Below, piece by piece: positions 8,744-16,632 of a DNA stretch of 44,292 nt (position 1 is the first letter of the stretch; each line of letters opens with the position of its first letter). The notes beneath the pieces are model-generated. The model searched no databases, was not told where the DNA came from, and saw nothing but the letters and a program-made list of their open reading frames with translations. A program made the position numbers and the translations under genes. The stretch comes from Anaerolineaceae bacterium UBA6107 (GTDB lineage: Bacteria > Chloroflexota > Anaerolineae > Anaerolineales > Anaerolineaceae). The stretch spans positions 2,065 to 46,356 of the forward strand of contig DIWL01000018.1 in NCBI GenBank assembly GCA_002428455.1. The letters are read 5' to 3'.

Positions 8744-10021
8744 ATGCCCAAACCCGTGATCTCTGTTGAACACCTGACCAAACGCTACGAACTGGGCGTG
8801 ATCGGCACCGGCACACTCACCCGTGACCTCGAACGCTGGTGGGCACGCGTGCGTAAACAACCCGACCCCTACACGCGCATCGGGCAAAAAGACGCCTTCG
8901 AACGCGTGGGCGAATCCATTTTGGCGCTGGATGACGTCTCCTTCACGGTTGAACAGGGCGAAGCGCTGGGCATCATTGGAAAGAACGGCGCGGGCAAGAG
9001 CACGCTGCTAAAAATTCTCTCACGCGTCACGGCTCCCACCAGCGGGGTGGTGAAGGTGAAGGGGCGCATCGGCAGCCTGCTGGAAGTGGGCACGGGCTTT
9101 CACCCCGAGCTTACCGGGCGCGAGAATATTTACCTCAACGGCGCGATATTGGGGATGAAGAAGGTTGAAGTCGCACGTAAGTTCGATGAGATTGTGGACT
9201 TCTCCGGGGTGGAAAAGTTCATCGATACCCCGGTCAAGCGCTACTCCAGCGGCATGTACGTGCGCCTGGCCTTCGCCGTAGCAGCCCACCTTGACCCCGA
9301 GATCCTGGTGGTGGACGAGGTGCTGGCTGTAGGTGACGCTGAATTTCAGCAGAAATGCCTGGGCAAGATGGGAGATGTGGCAAATAAAGAAGGTAGAACA
9401 GTATTATTTGTGAGCCACAATATGGCGGCAATTCAGCAGTTATGTACAAAATCGATCTTGATGGATTCTGGAAAACTTGACTATTTAGGTGATTCTCTAG
9501 CAGTAGTAAAAAGATACATGGCGTTCAACGAACAAAAAATCGATAAAAGAGTAAACGGTTATGTAGCAAAAAATGAACTCGCAAAATTTCAATTGTCTGA
9601 TATTTTATTTACAGATTCTATTGGCTCAAGTCGATCTGCATATATGTGCGGAGAAAATATAAATATTAACTTAGACCTTGAATCGGAAACGACATTTCGT
9701 AATCTAATAGTTACAATTGGAATCAATGACGAAAACGGGACACGATTAACCATTTTGCATAGTGACCTTTCTGGCGCATCTTTGCAAGTAGCAAGTCATC
9801 GCACAATTGTGACTTGCAGCATCCCCAATCTAGTGCTACTACCGGGTAAGTATCTTCTTGATATAAAAATATATCGCGGAAAAGATGTGCTTATCTGGTT
9901 ACCTAATGCTAAAACGATTACTGTAGAGCCAGGCAACATTCTTAAAAGTGGAAAATTACCTCCAAAAGAATGGGGGGGATTCTTCATTTTGGATAATGGA
10001 TGGGAAGTAATCGCAAAGTGA
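8744..10021 (+). CDS. wzt: Polysaccharide ABC transporter ATP-binding protein with C-terminal glycan-binding domain (Wzt)
   Basis: A 425-residue ATPase. Walker A GKNGAGKST lies at about residues 78-86, the ABC signature YSSGMYVRLAF at about 166, and Walker B with ILVVDEVLAVGD at about 186-197, followed by the switch His in VSHNMA. From about residue 275 a beta-rich domain typical of Wzt C-termini follows; in characterised systems this domain binds the capped O-antigen and gives substrate specificity. It pairs with the permease at 4797. The nucleotide-binding half is GC-rich, while from about 9375 onward the gene becomes AT-rich (hand count 40 of 60 G+C at 9241-9300 versus 19 of 60 at 9541-9600). 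It overlaps the next gene by 22 bases. The family call is very secure. Confidence 0.95.
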   Translation: MPKPVISVEHLTKRYELGVIGTGTLTRDLERWWARVRKQPDPYTRIGQKDAFERVGESILALDDVSFTVEQGEALGIIGKNGAGKSTLLKILSRVTAPTSGVVKVKGRIGSLLEVGTGFHPELTGRENIYLNGAILGMKKVEVARKFDEIVDFSGVEKFIDTPVKRYSSGMYVRLAFAVAAHLDPEILVVDEVLAVGDAEFQQKCLGKMGDVANKEGRTVLFVSHNMAAIQQLCTKSILMDSGKLDYLGDSLAVVKRYMAFNEQKIDKRVNGYVAKNELAKFQLSDILFTDSIGSSRSAYMCGENININLDLESETTFRNLIVTIGINDENGTRLTILHSDLSGASLQVASHRTIVTCSIPNLVLLPGKYLLDIKIYRGKDVLIWLPNAKTITVEPGNILKSGKLPPKEWGGFFILDNGWEVIAK

Positions 10022-10977
10022 GACCTTTAGTTTCGATAATCATCCCAATCCATGATCGTTTTAATTTGGTGAACGAAACCATCAAAACTGTCATTGACCA
10101 GACATACCGTCCCATTGAATTGATCGTGGTGGATGATCAGTCAAATGAACCATACAATCCAATCGTCACCTCAACAACGAGTTTTATAGTAAAAGTACTG
10201 CGCCACAATGAAAACCGGGGGCCTGGTGCTGCACGCGAAACCGGCCGCCAGGCAGCTTCTGGTGAGTACATCGCCTACTTGGATTCTGACGACTTGTGGC
10301 TTCCTAAGTTCTTAGAAAAAATGGTTTATATGTTAACAAACAATCCTGAAATTGGGATGTGTTATTGCAAGACAGCACAGTTTAACGGAACAAACCGTGA
10401 GTCAGTTACCTTACGTCACCGAAATGACCAGGCGTTTCAATCAATTTTTCCAACACTTTTCTTTGGGCGGCCATGGAGCACAGCAGCTTGCCTTTGGACA
10501 AAAAGAGCTACAAACTTAATAGGACCATGGTTTGATGGTTGGACAAATGAAGATATTGAATACGAATTAAGAGCAGGCACTATGGGAATCAAGATTGACC
10601 ACGTTGATGAAGTTTTGTGCCTCGAAAGGGAAACTGAAGATCCACAACAACTATCACAGGTTTCAAACGATAAAGCAATTCTTCAAAGGTATCCAGCAGT
10701 AATTCAAATGGCAAAAACAATAATAAAAAACAAGCCATCTCTTCATAAGGACATTCCAGCTATTTTTATAATAAAAATCATGCGCCCATTTGCAGCCGAG
10801 TTATTTCAAAAAGAAGAATATGAGAAAGTTAATGAAGTAAGTAAATTGATGATTAAGATTCCAAATCCCTTTTCAAGAAAATGGTTGTTATCATTGATCT
10901 TATTTATTTCAGTCGCGCTAAGAAAATTTCCTGGATCAAAACAGTTATTCTTGCTCAGCTGTCGTTATCTTTCGTAA
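10000..10977 (+). CDS. Family 2 glycosyltransferase
   Basis: A 325-residue GT-A fold enzyme. The N-terminal nucleotide-binding region VSIIIPIHDRFNLV (about residues 10-23) and VVDDQS are followed by the metal-binding D-x-D region YLDSDDLWLP at about residues 92-101. It adds a sugar from a nucleotide donor to the growing lipid-linked glycan at the cytoplasmic membrane face; donor and linkage cannot be read from sequence. The C-terminal 100 residues are lysine-rich with one hydrophobic helix, probably for membrane association. Its start overlaps the wzt 3' end by 22 bases, consistent with translational coupling. It is AT-rich, matching the 3' half of wzt, so the two look co-inherited. Confidence 0.9.
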   Translation: MGSNRKVRPLVSIIIPIHDRFNLVNETIKTVIDQTYRPIELIVVDDQSNEPYNPIVTSTTSFIVKVLRHNENRGPGAARETGRQAASGEYIAYLDSDDLWLPKFLEKMVYMLTNNPEIGMCYCKTAQFNGTNRESVTLRHRNDQAFQSIFPTLFFGRPWSTAACLWTKRATNLIGPWFDGWTNEDIEYELRAGTMGIKIDHVDEVLCLERETEDPQQLSQVSNDKAILQRYPAVIQMAKTIIKNKPSLHKDIPAIFIIKIMRPFAAELFQKEEYEKVNEVSKLMIKIPNPFSRKWLLSLILFISVALRKFPGSKQLFLLSCRYLS

Positions 10978-10990
10978 ATTTGATTAAAAA

Positions 10991-12238
10991 ATGAAACTCC
11001 TCGTCATCTCTGCCTTCTATCCCCCGCACCACGGTGGCGGCTTTGGGCTGCGCTGTCACGATGTCGTCAACGGCCTACGCTCCAAGGGTCATGAGATCCA
11101 CGTTCTCACCAACCGCTGCACGATCGAGGGATGCCAGGCGCACGATAATGAAACAGATACACTGCACCTGCTTGACCTCAAACCAACCGGGGAGAACCCG
11201 CTGCAGCAGATCGCCTTTGACCGGCGGGAATTGAAGAAATTAGAAAGGGTCATTGATAGAGTCCAACCGGAACTCATCTACCTGTGGCACGTGCAGAACC
11301 TCTCCAACGCCATCCTGCCCTTCTTATCCCGCCAACGCATCCCCCTGATTTTCGACGACGGCGGGTCTGAATTGATCTACCTAGCACGCCTGCAGCAGCG
11401 CGGACTTTACTTTTACAGGAATGAAAACGAACCGGCTATAAAGACCCGGCTCAAGCAAGCGGTCAGGCACTACGCCAGGCTGGTCAGCGGCGGGAGGATC
11501 GTACCCGATTGGCAGTGGCCAGGGCAGATGCGTGTTTACTTCAACAGCCGCTCCGCGCTCGAGAATGCCCGCGCACATGGCGTGCCGGTGGAAGGTGCCA
11601 CGGTCATCTCCTCGGGGTTGGACCTGGACAGGTTCCCTTTCAGAGAACGCGCGCAGCTCCAGCAGCCAATACGCATCCTCCTTCCGGCGCGCATTAAGGA
11701 GCAGAAAGGCGCGCTGGATGGCCTACTGCTGGTTGATGAACTGCGCCGCCGTGGCGTGCCATCCCGCCTGCTCATCATTGGCGAGGCGCAGTCCGCGGAG
11801 TACCTGGCGCTACTGAATCGGAACATCATTGAGCTGAACCTCGGCGGGCAGATTGAGATCCGCCCCATGGCGGACCAGGCGGAGATGAGCCGGCTCTACC
11901 GCGAGCATGACTTCTGCTTCTTCCCCAGCCGCTTCAAGACCGGCTTCTCGCGCGTGCCACTGGAAGCCATGGCCAGCGGCTGCCTGGTGCTCACCTACGG
12001 CAATGAGGGGTCAAGCGAGGCTATTACTGATAAGAGGAATGGTTACATATTTGATGAAGGAGATTATTGCCAAATCGCCGCGCTGATACACCAGATAAGA
12101 ACAAATCCAGATCATTACGAGACCATAACTAGCAACGCAAGGAAATGCATAGTTGAGAATTATTCCATGGACAGATATGCAGAGAGTGTAGAATCCTTTC
12201 TTTTTGCGAACTCAAACAAGGTGATTCCTTACCAATGA
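10991..12238 (+). CDS. Family 4 (GT-B) glycosyltransferase
   Basis: A 415-residue GT-B enzyme. The N-terminal Rossmann domain begins MKLLVISAFYPPHHGGGFG, with the glycine-rich acceptor-side loop. The C-terminal domain starts near residue 220 with IRILLPARIKEQKG. The E-x7-E nucleotide-sugar binding motif is present as GFSRVPLEAMASGCLVLTYG, with the GSSEAI segment after it. Role: transfer of an unknown sugar in glycan assembly. Composition shifts sharply near 12010 (hand count 42 of 60 G+C at 11941-12000 versus 24 of 60 at 12121-12180), so its 3' end seems to come from another source. The stop overlaps the next ATG by four bases (ATGA). Confidence 0.9.
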   Translation: MKLLVISAFYPPHHGGGFGLRCHDVVNGLRSKGHEIHVLTNRCTIEGCQAHDNETDTLHLLDLKPTGENPLQQIAFDRRELKKLERVIDRVQPELIYLWHVQNLSNAILPFLSRQRIPLIFDDGGSELIYLARLQQRGLYFYRNENEPAIKTRLKQAVRHYARLVSGGRIVPDWQWPGQMRVYFNSRSALENARAHGVPVEGATVISSGLDLDRFPFRERAQLQQPIRILLPARIKEQKGALDGLLLVDELRRRGVPSRLLIIGEAQSAEYLALLNRNIIELNLGGQIEIRPMADQAEMSRLYREHDFCFFPSRFKTGFSRVPLEAMASGCLVLTYGNEGSSEAITDKRNGYIFDEGDYCQIAALIHQIRTNPDHYETITSNARKCIVENYSMDRYAESVESFLFANSNKVIPYQ

Positions 12239-13170
12239 ATTACTCAATTTTCTTAACCGTAGTGGTTTGTACATACAACCGGTCTGATTTGCTCGCCGGC
12301 TGCCTGGAAAGCCTGTGTCAACAAACAATTAAGAAAGATAAATACGAAATCATCCTGGTAGACAATAACTCGACTGATAACACCAGTGAAATCGCAAAAG
12401 GGTTTCTTGATCAGTCCAACTTTCGATACCTACTTGAAACATCTCCGGGGTTGAGCCACGCGAGGAACCGTGGACTCAATGAAGCTAAAGGGGAATATGT
12501 TGGTTACATAGACGATGACGCGAGAGCAAAATATGATTGGCTTGAGACTGCGATCAATATCATAAATGCGCACCAAGGAAAAATTGATTGCCTTGGCGGT
12601 CCATATTACCCGTTTTATACAACAAAAAAGCCGGATTGGTTTAAAGATGATTATGAAAAAAGAGGATTCGGAGAGGAAGAGCGTTTTCTAAAAGAAAACG
12701 AATACATATCTGGTTCAAACATGATATGGAAGAAGGAGGTGTTGAAACTAATCGGAGGTTTTGATCCGAATACCGGGATTATCGGTAACCGCTTGCGCCT
12801 TGGTGAAGAAACAGCAGCCATCAATGCTCTCAAGTACTCAGGTCGACGAAACACAATTTATTATTCAGGCAAGTTAATCATTTATCACTGGGTACCTAAT
12901 AATAAAATGGAGGTAAAGTACATATTAAAGAGAAGGTTTGCGGAAGGACAGTATCGAGGATATCGAATTAAATCCATTGCCGGCAATAATAGATTTATCG
13001 AAGTTAGAAAAGCCACAACGGAACTGATTAAACGGTTTTTCCGATTTCTCCTTGATAAAAAGAATTATCCCCTCCCGCAAAACTGGATCGTAGAGGCGGG
13101 TGGTAGAGTATCCCGCGCATTAGGTTGTTTACTGGCATTACTGGGTATTACACCTAAGGTTACACAATAA
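12235..13170 (+). CDS. Family 2 glycosyltransferase
   Basis: A 311-residue GT-A enzyme beginning with VVVCTYNRSDLLAGCLESL (about residues 8-26), a typical GT2 N-terminal strand and helix. VDNNSTDNT follows, and YIDDDARAKYDWL provides the D-x-D metal site at about residues 96-98. A later GSNMIWKKEVL segment is common in this subgroup and contacts the acceptor. It would act on the lipid-linked glycan in the cytoplasm. The ATG overlaps the stop of the preceding GT4 by four bases, so the two are translationally coupled. The gene is relatively AT-rich, matching the 3' end of that GT4. The specific linkage is unknown. Confidence 0.9.
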   Translation: MNYSIFLTVVVCTYNRSDLLAGCLESLCQQTIKKDKYEIILVDNNSTDNTSEIAKGFLDQSNFRYLLETSPGLSHARNRGLNEAKGEYVGYIDDDARAKYDWLETAINIINAHQGKIDCLGGPYYPFYTTKKPDWFKDDYEKRGFGEEERFLKENEYISGSNMIWKKEVLKLIGGFDPNTGIIGNRLRLGEETAAINALKYSGRRNTIYYSGKLIIYHWVPNNKMEVKYILKRRFAEGQYRGYRIKSIAGNNRFIEVRKATTELIKRFFRFLLDKKNYPLPQNWIVEAGGRVSRALGCLLALLGITPKVTQ

Positions 13171-13191
13171 TTAACACATGGTAAACCATTT

Positions 13192-14094
13192 TTGAATCGC
13201 GCTATCGAACCTCTAACCGTCTCAATAATTACCCCTTGTCTCAATGCTGAAAAGTTCATCCGCGATACGATCGAGAGCGTCAATGGTCAGGATTATCTGT
13301 CCATCGAGCACATAGTGGTGGATGGCGGGTCTACTGACGGCACAATTGAAAGTCTCAAATCCAACCCGCATTTGAGATGGATCTCTGAAACAGATAACGG
13401 TCAATCACATGCGCTGAACAAGGGTTTCGCTATGGCGCGAGGCGAGATCATTGGATGGCTAAATGCCGATGACACTTATGCACCCGGAGCAGTATCAACT
13501 GCGGTTGACTATCTGACCAGGCACCCTGAAACAGACATGGTTTGCAGTGACATGTGGATTATTGATGAAAATGGAGCCCGTTTGCGTCTAGCCCGGGGCA
13601 AACCTTTTGACCTGGTCGAATTGCTCACCGAAAATTACGTCCGGCAGTCAACGGTCTTTTTTCGTAAATGCCTGCTGGATGAAGTGGGCGGCGTGAATGA
13701 AGCCTTGCATTATTGCATGGACCGGGAATTATGGCTGCGCATCGGTGTTGGTCATCGCATCGACTACCTGCCCAACCACATTGGCGCAAACTTCAGAATT
13801 TACCTTGGCACAAAAACCTCACTTTACACGCCAAAATTTGTGGCAGAATGGCTGGGCGTACTCAACGATACGTTGACCGACCCGCTTTATGAGAAAATCC
13901 CCCGTACCGGAAAACTTAAAGCTATCGAAAAATACCAGGTCAGGTACAAGGTGACAGTAATCCGCCAGGCGGGAAAACGGAAAGATAAACGGACAGTACT
14001 ACAAACCAGCGCAGCACTCCTACGGCATCACTGGCGTTACCTGATTGAATATCCACTTCTCAAGATGAAGGCTGTGATGGCATCAAGATTATGA
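13192..14094 (+). CDS. Family 2 glycosyltransferase
   Basis: A 300-residue GT-A enzyme with VSIITPCLNAEKFIRDTIES near the N-terminus, IEHIVVDGGSTDGT, and the D-x-D region WLNADDTYAPG at about residues 90-100. The arrangement is close to the WcaA/WbbD-like GT2 group that adds hexoses or N-acetylhexosamines to undecaprenyl-linked oligosaccharides. The only start compatible with the conserved N-terminus is a TTG at 13192; the nearby ATG at 13178 is in another frame and soon stops. Its end overlaps the next ATG by four bases, so it is probably co-translated with the GT4 that follows. Donor and acceptor are unknown. Confidence 0.88.
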   Translation: MNRAIEPLTVSIITPCLNAEKFIRDTIESVNGQDYLSIEHIVVDGGSTDGTIESLKSNPHLRWISETDNGQSHALNKGFAMARGEIIGWLNADDTYAPGAVSTAVDYLTRHPETDMVCSDMWIIDENGARLRLARGKPFDLVELLTENYVRQSTVFFRKCLLDEVGGVNEALHYCMDRELWLRIGVGHRIDYLPNHIGANFRIYLGTKTSLYTPKFVAEWLGVLNDTLTDPLYEKIPRTGKLKAIEKYQVRYKVTVIRQAGKRKDKRTVLQTSAALLRHHWRYLIEYPLLKMKAVMASRL

Positions 14095-15284
14095 AAATAC
14101 TCTATGTGCAGCCCGGCCAGGGAGTTGGCGGGTCGAAGGAGAGTCTATACCAGATCATAAAAGCGCTGCCAGGAGCTTACGAACGTCAGGTTGTCCTCGA
14201 TTCATTATCTGACACCGCTTACAATGAACGCATCCAACCATATGTATCGGCCTGTCATTTACTACACCTGCCGACGTGGCAGAAATACCACCGTCTCACC
14301 TTTTTTGAGCACATCAGAGCGCCGTTGGGAGATGCGTGGCGGTTGTTGAAGTGCATTGCAACAGCGTTTAAGATTGCCCGAATTATTAAGCACGAAGAGA
14401 TCGACCTGGTGCATACCAATAACAGCATGTCACCCTCTGGAGCGCTGGCAGCCTGGTTGAGCGGTGTTCCCCATATCTGGCATGTGCGGGAACCGGTGGG
14501 AAGGAATCGACAATACCCCTTATTACTTGGAAATTATTCTTTACGCCTGATGCAGAAATTGAGCCGCAGTCTCATCTGCAATTCGGATTACACAGCTGAG
14601 GTATTCAGAGTTATGAGAATCCCCGTTCAGGTAATGCTGAATGGATTGGATCTACCAAATTTTGAAACTATTAATAAATCGACTCGCGACATACGGAACG
14701 CATACCAAATTGCTTCTGATGTTTGCTTGGTGGGAATGGTCGGAAATCTGACCACAGTTTGGAAACGCCACGATGTTTTTCTAGACATCGCTGCGCTGAT
14801 ACTAAAAACTGCTCCACGAACCAGGTTCATCATTTTTGGCGGCAGTGCGAATCTTGAGCAAACTGAATATACCCGTTCACTGCAACGCAAAGCAAATTCA
14901 CTTGAACTTACGGATCACCTCATCTGGGCTAACTATGAAGATGACATTCCCGGAATGATGAACGCAATGGACATCGTAATTCACCCTGCTGTCACCGAAG
15001 GATCAGGGCGCGTTGTAATGGAGGCGATGGCGTGCGGCAAACCAGTGGTTGCTTTCCGCTCTGGTGGCGTGAAAGAGCTGATCGACGATGGCGTCAACGG
15101 TTTCCTTGTGGAACCGACTAAACCAGAAAGAGCTGCTGAAGTGACCCTGCGCCTACTGCGCGATGCAACCGCGAGGGCTATAATAGGAGCAGCAGCACGC
15201 GAATACGCCATAAATAACTTTTGTACAGATACCATGATAGAACGCCTGATCGATCTGTACCGGGTGGCTGTTAGACGAGAATGA
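14091..15284 (+). CDS. Family 4 (GT-B) glycosyltransferase
   Basis: A 397-residue GT-B enzyme. The N-terminal domain begins MKILYVQPGQGVGGSKESLY, with the glycine loop used for acceptor binding. The C-terminal domain carries VGMVGNLTTVWKRHD and the nucleotide-sugar motif HPAVTEGSGRVVMEAMACG with the second acidic residue in GGVKELI. It would add one sugar to the glycan repeat. The ATG overlaps the preceding GT2 stop by four bases and is followed four bases later by the ligase-like gene, so it sits in a continuous operon. The sugar is not predictable from the sequence. Confidence 0.9.
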   Translation: MKILYVQPGQGVGGSKESLYQIIKALPGAYERQVVLDSLSDTAYNERIQPYVSACHLLHLPTWQKYHRLTFFEHIRAPLGDAWRLLKCIATAFKIARIIKHEEIDLVHTNNSMSPSGALAAWLSGVPHIWHVREPVGRNRQYPLLLGNYSLRLMQKLSRSLICNSDYTAEVFRVMRIPVQVMLNGLDLPNFETINKSTRDIRNAYQIASDVCLVGMVGNLTTVWKRHDVFLDIAALILKTAPRTRFIIFGGSANLEQTEYTRSLQRKANSLELTDHLIWANYEDDIPGMMNAMDIVIHPAVTEGSGRVVMEAMACGKPVVAFRSGGVKELIDDGVNGFLVEPTKPERAAEVTLRLLRDATARAIIGAAAREYAINNFCTDTMIERLIDLYRVAVRRE

Positions 15285-15288
15285 ACTG

Positions 15289-16632
15289 ATGAATCAACAA
15301 TCTCAATTAGTAGTTAGAAAAACAATTCTTTCCACTCAGCCCGGGATTGGTGCAAAAAAGACTGTGCGACAAATACCAAAAATGATCACGGTACTCTGGT
15401 TCGTTTTCGCCGCGTACCTGGTCCTACCACTGGTGGATGTTCCATTACTTGGGCTATCCCTTTCAGCTCCAATCTTCTTCTTCATCGCCCTGTATTGCAT
15501 ATTCAAACCTCCGCAGCGCTGGCCTGGCGCATTGCAAAAGTGGATCGTTCTGGCGGTATTCATCTGGGCGGGTATCTTCATCTCCACCCTCTTCAACGGC
15601 ATTCTCAGCGGAGGTAGAGATGTTGACACCGAAGGCTGGTCACTTTTAGTTCAGAACGCCTACTGGTTACTCACGTTTATCATCACGGCGTATTTTGCCT
15701 CTCGCGCAAATATTCTTGAACGCACCACCCGAATTTTGGGATGGGCGGTGTTTGCACTGGCGCTTGTCCGGTTGTTTGAGGCAGTTGCCTGGGGGGTCAT
15801 TAATACCTATGAGGATAATACAAGGCTGCTAGCCCCTAACGAATACGGGTTCCTTTTTTCAACTTTTTTCCCCTTTTTGCTGGCGCCGGTTTTTTCATCC
15901 AGTAGCAAGAATAAACTCTTCATGATCTTACGCATGCTGATCGGACTGACTGCTGTAGTGATTAACGGTTCACGCAGCTCGTGGATAAGCGTTGCGGCGG
16001 GAATTGTCTTCTATACATTGATATTATTAGTAATCCGGCCGCGTAAAGGTGGTCTAGCAGTGCTACTCGCGGGCGTGTTACTGGTATCCTTCCTGTTTGG
16101 TTTCCGCCTGCTGCCTGAGCCGGTTTACGAAGCGGTCAATCAGCGGGCATCAACCTTCCAGAACCTGGAGCAGGATAAATCCTACGTATTCCGGCAAATG
16201 ATGGTACAAAAAGGAATCAAACTCTTCAAAGAATCTCCGCTGATCGGTGTCGGTGCCTCGCGTTTCCGTAAAGAATCTACCGAGTTGGAACTCAGTGGAG
16301 TATTCAGACTTTATTCCCAATCCAAGTTTGATCGGAAATCCGCGCATAATTCGTATATCGGTTTTCTGGCAGAAACAGGCCTGGTGGGCAGTATCCCGCT
16401 TGCGATTTTGATATTAATGCTGGGGTTCCAAGGGGTTAAAGCAGGTATCAGGCAAGCCAGGCGTGAAGAGCTTTGGGCATTAAGTGTGATCACCTCATTC
16501 ATAGGGATGAGCATCCATATGTGGACGATCAGCGCGCTGGCCGGCACGGTAACCTGGTTCGCGTATGGGCTGGTCGCCGCGTTGATTTTGTTTGACCGCA
16601 GGGTTCAGAAAAGAACGCGAGACCTGAAATGA
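15289..16632 (+). CDS. O-antigen ligase / polymerase-like membrane protein
   Basis: A 447-residue polytopic membrane protein with about eleven hydrophobic segments. The Wzy_C/WaaL signature is visible: a helix with VVINGSRSSWISVAAG (about residues 223-238), then a periplasmic loop with ESPLIGVGASRF and HNSYIGFLAETG, the latter with the conserved His. The protein either polymerises glycan repeats or attaches them to an acceptor. With the member at 3144, two such proteins occur in one locus, suggesting one polymerase and one ligase, although ABC-exported glycans normally need no Wzy. Its stop overlaps the start of the following double-GT4 gene by four bases. Confidence 0.88.
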   Translation: MNQQSQLVVRKTILSTQPGIGAKKTVRQIPKMITVLWFVFAAYLVLPLVDVPLLGLSLSAPIFFFIALYCIFKPPQRWPGALQKWIVLAVFIWAGIFISTLFNGILSGGRDVDTEGWSLLVQNAYWLLTFIITAYFASRANILERTTRILGWAVFALALVRLFEAVAWGVINTYEDNTRLLAPNEYGFLFSTFFPFLLAPVFSSSSKNKLFMILRMLIGLTAVVINGSRSSWISVAAGIVFYTLILLVIRPRKGGLAVLLAGVLLVSFLFGFRLLPEPVYEAVNQRASTFQNLEQDKSYVFRQMMVQKGIKLFKESPLIGVGASRFRKESTELELSGVFRLYSQSKFDRKSAHNSYIGFLAETGLVGSIPLAILILMLGFQGVKAGIRQARREELWALSVITSFIGMSIHMWTISALAGTVTWFAYGLVAALILFDRRVQKRTRDLK

